The notes below the pieces were generated by a model. That model was not told where the DNA came from and ran no database searches. It worked only from the letters and a program-made list of their open reading frames with translations. This document shows positions 1-7,478 of a DNA stretch of 54,248 nt, piece after piece (within the stretch, counting starts at the first letter, position 1; each line of letters opens with the position of its first letter). Source of the stretch: a virus. Location of the stretch: IMG/VR virus record IMGVR_UViG_3300042695_000876, positions 1 to 54,248 of that record; one strand, given 5' to 3'. A program made the translations under genes and the position numbers.

Positions 1-102
1 GGATTGACTGGAACTCCTCGAGCTATAACGCTTGAAGTATCGGCATCTACAACCACAGAACAAGTTTACGGTTCAATCGACTGGGAAGAGATAACACGTT
101 AA
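1..102 (+). CDS. C-terminal end of a protein cut by the window edge
   Basis: An open frame runs from base 1 to the TAA at 100-102 and encodes the last 33 residues of a protein, ending in SIDWEEITR. It is Thr/Ser-rich and beta-like, which would suit a phage structural protein, and it lies just before a terminator and a run of late genes. The fragment is too short to name. The start is outside the window. Confidence 0.6.
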   Translation, partial: GLTGTPRAITLEVSASTTTEQVYGSIDWEEITR

Positions 103-122
103 GCTAATCAGCTGTTGAATAC

Positions 123-151
123 CGGCTATTACTTTTAGGTAATAGCCGTTT
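123..151 (+). terminator. Intrinsic terminator after the first gene
   Basis: Perfect 10-bp stem: CGGCTATTAC (123-132) pairs with GTAATAGCCG (139-148) around a 6-nt loop, followed by TTTACCTATTTT. It would end transcripts of the upstream gene. A late promoter follows 13 nt later. Confidence 0.8.
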
Positions 152-163
152 ACCTATTTTCTG

Positions 164-171
164 TATAAATA
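164..171 (+). promoter_or_regulatory. T4-type late promoter TATAAATA
   Basis: Exact match to the T4 late promoter consensus, 60 nt before the DUF1127 gene and directly after a terminator. In T4, such boxes are read by host polymerase with gp55/gp33/gp45. The same octamer or AATAAATA recurs before other late genes in this window, usually 27-34 nt before the start codon. Confidence 0.7.
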
Positions 172-231
172 TTGCGAAACCAATAACATTGATTGATTAA
201 TCGATGATACATACACACATAGGAGAGATAA

Positions 232-471
232 ATGTTTCAATTAGTAATGGCAGTAACTGACTGGTTAGATTTTTCTAGCGTTACGAATTTGTTTAAGTCA
301 AAAGTAGACGAGATTGATTATAAAGTAGCTGCTCGCCGTACATATAAGGAACTCAACAAGCTTAGCGACTATGAGCTTAGAGATATTGGTATCACACGCG
401 ATGATATCTACGCTGTAGCTTATGAAGCTTATTACGACGACATAGTCAAAGAGAGAAAATCAAGGTATTAA
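232..471 (+). CDS. DUF1127 (YjiS-like) small protein
   Basis: 79-residue protein. Its central part carries the DUF1127 signature: an Arg pair and helix (AARRTYKELNKLSDYELRD) followed by IGITRDDI. DUF1127 proteins are short basic proteins abundant in alphaproteobacteria; some are linked to small-RNA turnover or phosphate/carbon metabolism, but the phage role is unknown. The N-terminus (MFQLVMAVTDWLDF) is hydrophobic or amphipathic. A good RBS (AGGAGAG) precedes ATG 232. The gene is a single unit flanked by a late promoter (164) and a terminator (498). It is probably host-derived and is a useful host marker. Confidence 0.75.
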   Translation: MFQLVMAVTDWLDFSSVTNLFKSKVDEIDYKVAARRTYKELNKLSDYELRDIGITRDDIYAVAYEAYYDDIVKERKSRY

Positions 472-489
472 TTTTTACTTTGAATAAGT

Positions 490-497
490 TATAAATA
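490..497 (+). promoter_or_regulatory. T4-type late promoter TATAAATA overlapping a terminator
   Basis: Exact TATAAATA, immediately followed by the left arm of the terminator at 498. Initiation about 6 nt downstream (near 503) would remove most of the left arm, so late transcripts would escape the terminator and read the methyltransferase/glycosyltransferase operon that starts at 545. Confidence 0.65.
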
Positions 498-523
498 AAA
501 GGACAGTGAAAGCTGTCCTTTTT
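498..523 (+). terminator. Intrinsic terminator of the DUF1127 unit
   Basis: Stem AAAGGACAG (498-506) / CTGTCCTTT (513-521) with a 6-nt loop and T-rich tail (TTTTTGTTTT). The GTG at 506 lies inside this hairpin and is therefore an unlikely start for the next gene. Confidence 0.75.
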
Positions 524-544
524 GTTTTATTCGGAGACGTAATT

Positions 545-1105
545 ATGGGAAAAATTATTGATCGTGGTCATGACGGTGGAGATATCTACAGATGGCAAAC
601 GCTCGAAAGATTCGTGAAAGAAAATAACTGGACCAACGGTGCTGAACTCGGTGTATGGTACGGTGAAACTTTCAAATATTTAATTAACAATTGTAAAGAT
701 CTTCGTTTGTTCGGTGTAGATCTATACGCACAACAACCAGATAATGTTGGTCCACAAAGATATATCCCAGGTGAAGATGGGCATCTATGGAAGCACGAAG
801 AATATTATGCAGATGTTAAATCTTTCTGTGATGCTTCAAATGGCAGAGCAACCATCTATCGCGGATATACAAATGATGCTTCTAAGTTAATAGAAGATGA
901 AAGCTTAGATTTTGTATTCATCGACGCTGACCACTCATTTAGAGGTGTAGATGGAGACATCACTCATTGGATGCCAAAAGTAAAAAAAGGCGGATATGTA
1001 ATTGGTCATGATATTCATTGGCCATCAGTAAAATCCGCTGTTGAAAAACATTTCGGTGAAAACTATCATAAAGAACAAGATTTTATTTGGTATGTGGTGA
1101 AATGA
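545..1105 (+). CDS. Class I SAM-dependent methyltransferase (Methyltransf_24-like)
   Basis: 186 residues. The Rossmann motif I appears as GAELGVWYGETF (acidic-Gly-rich SAM loop), followed by LFGVDLY (motif II Asp) and DFVFIDADHSF (motif IV), then GGYVIGHDIHW, the pattern of Methyltransf_24/CmcI-like enzymes that methylate sugars or small molecules. ATG 545 is chosen because it has an RBS (CGGAGA) and because the upstream in-frame GTG lies in a terminator. It overlaps the next methyltransferase by ATGA and opens a four-gene late operon with two glycosyltransferases, so a carbohydrate substrate is likely. The substrate itself cannot be read from the sequence. Confidence 0.8.
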   Translation: MGKIIDRGHDGGDIYRWQTLERFVKENNWTNGAELGVWYGETFKYLINNCKDLRLFGVDLYAQQPDNVGPQRYIPGEDGHLWKHEEYYADVKSFCDASNGRATIYRGYTNDASKLIEDESLDFVFIDADHSFRGVDGDITHWMPKVKKGGYVIGHDIHWPSVKSAVEKHFGENYHKEQDFIWYVVK

Positions 1106-1731
1106 TGTCTAATGAATTAGCTATGAGAAAAGTTAACGTCGAAGGTGTAGATCAATTACTGTGGCCAATACGTGATTTCAACGCGTTTCATTGGCCGCTT
1201 CAAGACTGGATTCGTGACCACGGAGCATTTCTTAAATATGTAAAAGCAAGAGACGTAGTTGTACAAGCTGGCGGATGTTGTGGAATGTATCCAAGATTTT
1301 ATAAAAATCATTTTAAACATGTATATACATTTGAACCAGACCCAACAAACTATTATTGTCTAGAAAGAAACTGTAATGTCGATGGCATCTATCATCAAAA
1401 TGTTGCGTTAGGTTCTGCTGAAAAACTCGTAAGTCTCGATTCACCAACTGCGCCTGGCGAAGAAAACAATGTCGGTATGTATACAGTAAACGAGATCCCT
1501 GGTCAAGTAAAAATGATTACTATAGATAGTCTAGGTCTTGATAAATGTGATTTAATTCATTTTGATCTTGAAGGTTATGAACCAGAAGCCTTAAAAGGCG
1601 CTATAAATCTAATTGAAAAGTGTAGTCCAGTTATCATTACCGAGAGAGGATGCGGGGGACCATTTCTTGAATCAATTGGTTATAAATTGGTTAGAACAAC
1701 TTCGATGGATGCTATTTTTGTGAGAGGTTAA
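1102..1731 (+). CDS. FkbM-family methyltransferase
   Basis: 209 residues, start ATG 1102 overlapping the preceding stop. The FkbM pattern is clear: VVVQAGGCCGMYP (SAM loop, with Gly-Cys-Cys in place of the usual Gly-xx-Gly), YTFEPDP (acidic after strand 2), NVALG, ITIDSL and DLIHFDLEGYEPEALKGA. FkbM enzymes O-methylate polyketides or sugars; in phages they usually accompany glycosyltransferases. The operon context suggests methylation of a glycan on virion or host surface, which is inference. Confidence 0.85.
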   Translation: MMSNELAMRKVNVEGVDQLLWPIRDFNAFHWPLQDWIRDHGAFLKYVKARDVVVQAGGCCGMYPRFYKNHFKHVYTFEPDPTNYYCLERNCNVDGIYHQNVALGSAEKLVSLDSPTAPGEENNVGMYTVNEIPGQVKMITIDSLGLDKCDLIHFDLEGYEPEALKGAINLIEKCSPVIITERGCGGPFLESIGYKLVRTTSMDAIFVRG

Positions 1732-1733
1732 TT

Positions 1734-2384
1734 ATGAATATTGAAAAGAATTTAACACAGATATGGATTGGTCCAAAAGCTCCACCATTACAATGGATGC
1801 ACTCATGGCGAGATAAACATCCAGATTGGAATTATTCTATTTTTACAGATGAGATGTTAAAATCACGTAAGTGGCATAATCAACATCTTATAGATCGCTA
1901 CTACGACACCCGTAAGTGGCCTGGGGTGTCGGATCTTATTAGATATGAGTTACTATATGAAAGAGGTGGGTTCTGGCCAGAAGCCGACATGGTGTGTCTA
2001 GAGAACACTGAAGAGCTGTTTACTTCTCCAGGAGACCATGCTTATACTTGTTACGAGAATGAAGCCGGCAGAAAAGATTTTGTACAACCGATTATGGCTT
2101 GTAATCCAGGAAATAAATTCGTAAAACATATTATAGATGTATTACATCAACTATCACCAGAAGAACTTCATCCAGAACCATTTAGATCTACTGGAAATAT
2201 GTTTTTGGCTAAGTACGTTAATTCTTGGGCAGATAAACTTACAATCTGGCCTTCTCATTATTTTATTCCGTTATTTTATCATGGTAGTGCTACAAGATAT
2301 AGCGGCCCAGATAAAGTTTATGCGGATCATAAGTGGGGTTCCACAGGACATGCAAACAGTGTATCATATGAAAAAGGTGTATAA
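1734..2384 (+). CDS. Glycosyltransferase with a DXD-type sugar-binding region
   Basis: 216 residues. It begins NLTQIWIGPKAPP and has WPGVSDLIRYELLYERGGFW, then PEADMVCLE, the arrangement of the glycosyltransferase sugar-binding region family (mannosyltransferase OCH1/TcdB-like, GT32), where the D-x-D equivalent binds the metal and nucleotide sugar. Here the motif is E-A-D. It starts 3 nt after the FkbM stop and overlaps the next glycosyltransferase by one base, so translation is probably coupled. Acceptor unknown. Confidence 0.8.
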   Translation: MNIEKNLTQIWIGPKAPPLQWMHSWRDKHPDWNYSIFTDEMLKSRKWHNQHLIDRYYDTRKWPGVSDLIRYELLYERGGFWPEADMVCLENTEELFTSPGDHAYTCYENEAGRKDFVQPIMACNPGNKFVKHIIDVLHQLSPEELHPEPFRSTGNMFLAKYVNSWADKLTIWPSHYFIPLFYHGSATRYSGPDKVYADHKWGSTGHANSVSYEKGV

Positions 2385-3076
2385 TGCAACAAATTAAAGC
2401 TCACATACTTAGAATTGATAATCCAATATCGCACGAATATGCTAAAACATGTTCTGATTCTTGTGATAAAGTTGGTTTAGCTTGGCAATATTTTGACGGT
2501 TATCATAAAATGGACGGTAGAATGGCTTTCGGTAAAACCGGAATTAAAAATTTACCAACCTCAGAATATCGTTATACGGAAAACGTATCAGCAGCAGACA
2601 AAGCAATGTGTTGTACTGCAGGACATTTTAGTATCTGGAAAAATATCGCAGACGGTCCGGAAGATGTCGGTATTGTTCTAGAACATGACGCTTTAATGCT
2701 TCAGCCGTTGACAATAGAAATTCCAGATAATAAAATGGTAGTACTAGGTTATAAAGTAACAGACCCAAAAAGATATGATTGGATTAAAGCTGGTGCACCA
2801 AAACAAATAATTGATATAGTCGGTCATGAGGGAGCTCATGCATATGCAATTACAAAAAAGACCGCTCGTTTTCTTGTTGATGAAATTGAAAGACAAGGAA
2901 TCTATAGTGCAGTAGATAATGATTACTTTCTTCGCGGTCAAAGAAGAACTGCAGTGCCTTTAGCCATAGCTTCTCCTACACCTGCAATTGGTTGGTTAAG
3001 AAAATCCACTATTTGGACTAGTTCTGCTGATAGGAATTATCAATTTATTCCTTCTTTTCAGGAAAATTATAAATAA
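2384..3076 (+). CDS. Glycosyltransferase family 25-like protein
   Basis: 230 residues. The N-terminus KAHILRIDNPISHEYAKTC, the central AGHFSIWKNIADGPEDVG and IVLEHDALML match the LPS-biosynthesis GT25 layout (first strand, S-H-x-x-W-type helix, then E-x-D-A/D metal site). GT25 enzymes add galactose to lipooligosaccharide cores. It is the last gene of the late glycan operon, and its stop codon lies in the next late promoter (3068-3075). Confidence 0.75.
   Translation: MQQIKAHILRIDNPISHEYAKTCSDSCDKVGLAWQYFDGYHKMDGRMAFGKTGIKNLPTSEYRYTENVSAADKAMCCTAGHFSIWKNIADGPEDVGIVLEHDALMLQPLTIEIPDNKMVVLGYKVTDPKRYDWIKAGAPKQIIDIVGHEGAHAYAITKKTARFLVDEIERQGIYSAVDNDYFLRGQRRTAVPLAIASPTPAIGWLRKSTIWTSSADRNYQFIPSFQENYK
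3068..3075 (+). promoter_or_regulatory. T4-type late promoter TATAAATA
   Basis: Exact late consensus overlapping the TAA stop of the GT25 gene, 33 nt before ATG 3109. It would drive the internal-head-protein-like cluster. Confidence 0.75.
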
Positions 3077-3108
3077 ACTCATATGACTGAATTCAATCAG
3101 GATCCAAA

Positions 3109-4971
3109 ATGGCCGAAGATAAAGATAAAAAGAAAAAGAAAATAACAGGGTTCAAAGAATTTGATCCCTCTAAATATATTGATACTGAGCCAAGAATTGA
3201 TGAGGCAGCTATGAAAGATGTAGCTGTTGTTAGTTTTGGGAGAATGAATCCTATCACTGTTGGCCATGAAAAGCTGGCTATGAAAGTAATGTCTGAAGCT
3301 TCTAAAAGAAAAGCCGATCCTCATATTTTTCTTTCTCATTCTTCAGATGCAAAAAAGAATCCTTTATCTTATGAAGATAAGGTTAAATTTGCAAAGAAAG
3401 CATTTGGTCCTGTAGTTAAATCTTCACCAGCACGTACCATTATTGAAGTAGCAAAATCTTTAGATGGCAAGTATAAAAATCTTGTTGTAGTAGTCGGTGC
3501 AGACCGAGTTGAAGAATTTAAGAGTCTTTTAACTAGATACAATAATAAAGAATATAACTTTGGGAATATTGATATTGTTTCTGCTGGTGAACGAGATCCA
3601 GACGCAGAAGGTGTCGAAGGTATGTCAGCATCTAAAATGAGATCGCTTGCTCAGTCTGGTGATTTAAAAACATTCACATCAGGTCTTCCAAAGAAACTCA
3701 AATCAAGCGCTAAAGAAGTTTACGACACTGTAAGAAAAGGTATGGGCATGAACGAAGAATTAGACGAAGCACTAACAAGAGCTCAGCGTATTAAGCGCGC
3801 TAGAATTATGAAGAGAGCTAGATTTAAAATTCTCCGTGGTAAAGAAAGAGCAGAGCGCAAAACTGCTCCTATGGCTGTTCTAAGAAAAAGAGCTCGTAAA
3901 GATGCTCTTAAATTCCTCAAGAAAAAGTTTACAAAATCTAGAGATTATGAAGAATTATCAGCCGGTGAAAAAGAAGTAATCGATAAAAGAATAGAAAAGC
4001 TTTCTCCAAGAGTAATTGCTTCTATTGCAAGAAAGCTTCTTCCAAGTGTAAGAAAAAGAGATCGTGAAAGATTAGCTGCACACAGATCTTCAACCACAGA
4101 AGATCTAAATCAAAAATTTGAATCTTTCTTAAATGAAGCATCTCAGCTTGATACTCAATTTCGTCAAAGACCTCATATGCTTATCGGTAAGGATATGAAA
4201 ACAAAGATTGATAAGAGATTTAAAATATTTAAGAATAAAGTAAATGAAAGTTCAGAAGATCTTGTAGAAGAATTAACCGGTTTTGCTCAAGATATGGATT
4301 CTTATATCAATTCATTAGATGAAGTAGCGATTTCTGCTACTAAAAAACCAGTGAATGTTAAGGGTGCTGATGGTAGAACAAGAACTGTTTGGAGAAGAAC
4401 AAGATCTGTTTCTAAAGATGAACACGGCCAAGATAAAATGTCGACAAATGAAGATTATTATAAGGGTGTTCCGAAAGATAAGAAAGATGATCGCGAAGCT
4501 CATTTTAAAAGATACGCCGAGAAGCCTGGTGATGGAGCAGATAAAGATTCAAACTACAAACCGGCGCCTGGTGATTTTAAAGATGGTGAACGTGTAAAAA
4601 CAAAGCTTTCTCAACATACTAAAAAGTATCGTCAGATGTACGGTGAGTCAGAAATTTCTGAAGACGCAACAGCTTCTTTAAAGAAAAAATCAGAAAAGAC
4701 TGGTATGCCTTTAAGTGTACTTCGTAAAGTCTACAATCGTGGCATTGCTGCATGGAAATCTGGTCACAGACCCGGTACAACTCCAGAACAGTGGGCTCAT
4801 GCTCGTGTAAATTCCTTTGTTACTAAATCTTCAGGTACTTGGGGTGGTGCAGATAAAGATCTAGCTTCACGAGTACGTAAGGAAGAAACCGTAGCAGAAG
4901 AAGGTGGAGCTGGAGATTGGGGTACACCAAAGCTTACAAAGAAATTTAAAAAAGACACGCCGAGTGAATAA
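3109..4971 (+). CDS. Cytidylyltransferase-like N-domain fused to basic internal-head-like regions and a DUF5824-like domain
   Basis: 620 residues with at least three parts. Residues about 37-215 are a nucleotidyltransferase (HIGH superfamily): FGRMNPITVGH (43-53), VVVVGADRVEEF, and MSASKMRS as the equivalent of the ISSTxxR loop; the nearest known types are NMN or pantetheine-phosphate adenylyltransferases. Residues about 230-330 are very Arg/Lys-rich (RAQRIKRARIMKRARF onward), followed by KFESFLNEA (336-344), which resembles a capsid-targeting sequence placed internally. Residues about 525-592 (GMPLSVLRKVYNRGIAAWK ... TPEQWAHARVNSF) look like DUF5824 of T4-like marine phages. The last region is acidic. 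The layout suggests a virion-packaged, possibly protease-processed protein; the enzymatic substrate is unknown. Preceded by a late promoter and RBS AGGA. Confidence 0.75.
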   Translation: MAEDKDKKKKKITGFKEFDPSKYIDTEPRIDEAAMKDVAVVSFGRMNPITVGHEKLAMKVMSEASKRKADPHIFLSHSSDAKKNPLSYEDKVKFAKKAFGPVVKSSPARTIIEVAKSLDGKYKNLVVVVGADRVEEFKSLLTRYNNKEYNFGNIDIVSAGERDPDAEGVEGMSASKMRSLAQSGDLKTFTSGLPKKLKSSAKEVYDTVRKGMGMNEELDEALTRAQRIKRARIMKRARFKILRGKERAERKTAPMAVLRKRARKDALKFLKKKFTKSRDYEELSAGEKEVIDKRIEKLSPRVIASIARKLLPSVRKRDRERLAAHRSSTTEDLNQKFESFLNEASQLDTQFRQRPHMLIGKDMKTKIDKRFKIFKNKVNESSEDLVEELTGFAQDMDSYINSLDEVAISATKKPVNVKGADGRTRTVWRRTRSVSKDEHGQDKMSTNEDYYKGVPKDKKDDREAHFKRYAEKPGDGADKDSNYKPAPGDFKDGERVKTKLSQHTKKYRQMYGESEISEDATASLKKKSEKTGMPLSVLRKVYNRGIAAWKSGHRPGTTPEQWAHARVNSFVTKSSGTWGGADKDLASRVRKEETVAEEGGAGDWGTPKLTKKFKKDTPSE

Positions 4972-6035
4972 TGATACGCTTTAAGAAGTTCATTAGCGAG
5001 GGAGTAAATGATCCTTCTATCTTCAAAGCAATCTTCCTTGCTGGTGGACCAGGTTCTGGCAAATCATTTATAGTAGGCAGAACTGCGCTTACTTCACTCG
5101 GTATGAAAGTTATTAATTCTGATGAAGCCTTTGAAGCTGCTTTAAGAAAAGTAGGATTAAAGCCGACACCAGAAGATATTTACTCTCCTCTTGGCCAAGA
5201 CGTCAGAGGTAAAGCAAAAGCTATCACTAAAAAGAAAATGCAACTTGCTATCAATGGTCGTCTTGGTCTAGTAATTGACGGAACCGGTAAGGACTACGAA
5301 AAGATACAAAAACAAGCTGATATGCTTCGTGAAATTGGTTATGAAGTTGCTATGATATTCGTGAATACAGATCTTGATACTGCTTTAGATCGCAATAGAA
5401 AAAGAGATAGATCTCTACCTGATGCCGAAGTAAAAATGATGTGGAAAGACGTTCAAAAGAACCTTGGGAAGTTTCAAAACTTCTTTCGTCAGAAGATGTT
5501 CATTGTAGATAATTCCACAGGATCAAACTACGAAGGTGCAGTTCTTTCTACATATAAAAGGATAGCAGCTTGGGCAAAGACAAAGCCTGCGTCTTCTTCT
5601 GCTTCTGAGTGGATAAAGTCTCAACGTAAGGTTAACGAAGATCTGATGTTAGAAGCAGATCAATGTCCTATCCTTACAGTTGCTCATATGAAAGCTTTTG
5701 AGCAGTTCGTTGATCGCATGTTTAAAAAGTTTAATGTAAACTTTGAATTCACAAAGCACTTTCGCGATCGCATGACTGATTCGCGTAACGACCCGTGTAT
5801 TGATATGAAAGAACTCGCTGGTATGATACAAAAGATCTATAAGAAGTATCAGAACGGTGACAAATCACTAAGCAAATTTATAGACGCAGAAGCTGTTATT
5901 AAAGATATGCAGACTGATCTTAACATGCCGATAGCTGTTGAATATGATCGTAAGAACGACGAACTTGTCGTTATATCAAAAACAATTATGAGAAAAAAGA
6001 ATTTTCGCACACCAAGCCCGGAGATAAAAATATGA
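4971..6035 (+). CDS. Zeta-toxin-like P-loop kinase with capsid-targeting N-terminus
   Basis: 354 residues. The N-terminus MIRFKKFISEG resembles the T4 capsid-targeting sequence, with a possible cut after ISE. A P-loop kinase follows: Walker A GGPGSGKS (25-32), NSDEAFE, VIDGTGKDYEK (acceptor-side Asp) and a lid-like DRNRKRDRSLPD, the order seen in zeta-toxin/AAA_33 kinases. The C-terminal third (about 225-354: FTKHFRDRM ... VVISKTIMRKKNF) is a separate domain conserved in T4-like marine phages, with a loose BrnT/RelE-like look that I cannot confirm. One-base overlap with the preceding gene. Probably packaged in the head; substrate unknown. Confidence 0.75.
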   Translation: MIRFKKFISEGVNDPSIFKAIFLAGGPGSGKSFIVGRTALTSLGMKVINSDEAFEAALRKVGLKPTPEDIYSPLGQDVRGKAKAITKKKMQLAINGRLGLVIDGTGKDYEKIQKQADMLREIGYEVAMIFVNTDLDTALDRNRKRDRSLPDAEVKMMWKDVQKNLGKFQNFFRQKMFIVDNSTGSNYEGAVLSTYKRIAAWAKTKPASSSASEWIKSQRKVNEDLMLEADQCPILTVAHMKAFEQFVDRMFKKFNVNFEFTKHFRDRMTDSRNDPCIDMKELAGMIQKIYKKYQNGDKSLSKFIDAEAVIKDMQTDLNMPIAVEYDRKNDELVVISKTIMRKKNFRTPSPEIKI

Positions 6036-6622
6036 AATCGTTTAAAAGATTCGTAGAAGCAAAACTCGCTCATGCTTTAGACCCAAATAAATCTTTAAAG
6101 CATGCTTTAAAAGATCGTAGTGTTGATTGGGATAATGATGGTGATGTGGATATGCTCGATAAAAAGAAAGTTTTGCCAGATGAAATCACTGCTACAGAAA
6201 AGCCTGATTTAACACCAACTGCTCGTAAGAAAAACGCAGCAGAGCTTAAGCATATTAAGAAAGGTGTTGCTTACGAGGAAACAGATCTTGAAGAAGGTGG
6301 TCTTTGGGCTAACATTCATGCAAAGAGAAAGCGCGGAGAACGTCCAGCAAAGCCCGGCGACAAAGATTATCCTTCAAAAGAAGCAATTAGAAGTGCTCAG
6401 AAAGAAGAGACTGATCTTGGAGAAGCTGAATCTTGGGAAGCAGGATATAAGCGTCGTGTAGTTAAGACCACTTCTGCAGAACATAAAGAAAAGGGTATGA
6501 ACTGGAGAATCAAGGGCAAGGAACGTCCTGAGATCTCGATCAAACTCTATAAAGAAAAGCCATCACAGGCTGAGTTCAATAAGCAGATGCGCCGTGTTGC
6601 TGGTCACGAATTCGGCGGATAA
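6032..6622 (+). CDS. Putative internal head protein with EF-hand-like calcium loop
   Basis: 196 residues, start overlapping the previous stop (ATGA). The first ten residues MKSFKRFVEA match the T4 capsid-targeting pattern (compare T4 IPI, MKTYQEFIAEA), with a predicted prohead-protease cut after FVE. Residues 32-43 (DWDNDGDVDMLD) form a canonical EF-hand/dockerin-type loop: D1, D3, D5, G6, V8, D9, D12. The rest is Lys/Glu-rich and probably mostly disordered or helical. No enzyme motif is visible. Function after packaging is unknown. Confidence 0.7.
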   Translation: MKSFKRFVEAKLAHALDPNKSLKHALKDRSVDWDNDGDVDMLDKKKVLPDEITATEKPDLTPTARKKNAAELKHIKKGVAYEETDLEEGGLWANIHAKRKRGERPAKPGDKDYPSKEAIRSAQKEETDLGEAESWEAGYKRRVVKTTSAEHKEKGMNWRIKGKERPEISIKLYKEKPSQAEFNKQMRRVAGHEFGG

Positions 6623-6623
6623 G

Positions 6624-6917
6624 ATGTTAAAGTTTAGTGAGTACATATCAGAATCATACTTTGTTCAATACATTCGTGATAAGAATGTCGATGTGTTGAA
6701 ACTAAAGGATTCAAAGCAGGCTAGTTGGGTTGAAGTTAGAGGAAAAAAGAACTACGAAGTTACTTATGATAAAAATGATCCACTACATAAAGCTATTGAT
6801 GGATTAGGTAAAGCTGCAAGCATATCAGATCTGATGAACGGTGACGTTGTTAGTATTAATCCACATCATCCTCATGGTAAAAAAGCAATAGAAACCGTAG
6901 AAAGGTTAATGAAATGA
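6624..6917 (+). CDS. Small putative internal head protein (capsid-targeting N-terminus)
   Basis: 97 residues starting at ATG 6624, one base after the previous stop. It begins MLKFSEYISES, the same pattern as its neighbours (cut after ISE expected). The remainder has VDVLKLKDSKQASWVEVRG, a compact alpha/beta-looking domain, and INPHHPHGKKAIETVERL near the end. No family recognised. It overlaps the next gene by ATGA. Confidence 0.65.
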   Translation: MLKFSEYISESYFVQYIRDKNVDVLKLKDSKQASWVEVRGKKNYEVTYDKNDPLHKAIDGLGKAASISDLMNGDVVSINPHHPHGKKAIETVERLMK

Positions 6918-7438
6918 AAAGTTTCAAGCAGTTCGTAGAAGCTAAGATAGATGAAAACATCGGTGGACTATTCAAAAATGCTTCTGAATGGGAAAGTTCA
7001 GCAAAGTCCCGTGGGCTAGTTGTTAAATCAATGACACACCCATCAGGCGAAGCAACAAAGTACCAGATTGCTAAAGACAAGCAAGGTAACAATCGTGGAC
7101 ACTTCGATCACGGGACAAAATCAGGTCATCTTAAAGAAGAAGCCGATCTCGATGAAGAAAAAGATCCACGTATCGAAAGAGCTGGTGTCCAAGGTTTCAA
7201 TAAACCTAAGGCAACTCCTAGCCATCCAGAAAAGAGTCATATCGTGGTCGCCAAGGATGGCAATCAGATAAAGACTATTCGTTTTGGAGAGCAAGGTGCT
7301 GAGACTGCTGGTGATCCTAAAGAAGGTGAGTCTGCTCGTATGAAAGCAAAGAGAAAATCATTTAAAGCTCGTCACGGAAAGAACATTGCAAAAGGCAAGA
7401 TGTCAGCTGCTTATTGGGCTGATAAAGTTAAGTGGTAA
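6914..7438 (+). CDS. Putative internal head protein (capsid-targeting N-terminus)
   Basis: 174 residues beginning MKSFKQFVEAK, nearly identical to the start of the 6032 protein. The middle is hydrophilic (VVKSMTHPSGEATKYQIAKD, a short beta-rich segment), and the C-terminus SFKARHGKNIAKGKMSAAYW is a basic tail seen in many T4-like marine phage proteins. No catalytic motif visible. Likely co-packaged with its neighbours; the unit ends here and a new late promoter follows. Confidence 0.7.
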   Translation: MKSFKQFVEAKIDENIGGLFKNASEWESSAKSRGLVVKSMTHPSGEATKYQIAKDKQGNNRGHFDHGTKSGHLKEEADLDEEKDPRIERAGVQGFNKPKATPSHPEKSHIVVAKDGNQIKTIRFGEQGAETAGDPKEGESARMKAKRKSFKARHGKNIAKGKMSAAYWADKVKW

Positions 7439-7441
7439 TTT

Positions 7442-7449
7442 TATAAATA
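7442..7449 (+). promoter_or_regulatory. T4-type late promoter TATAAATA
   Basis: Exact late consensus 29 nt before ATG 7479, in the short gap between two internal-head-like genes. Confidence 0.75.
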
Positions 7450-7478
7450 GAAAAAACAATTATAATCAAGAGGCAACT

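Noticed and set aside
506-544. Upstream GTG start for the first methyltransferase
   Set aside because: The GTG lies inside the terminator hairpin 498-523 and upstream of the expected late start site near 503; ATG 545 has a proper RBS.
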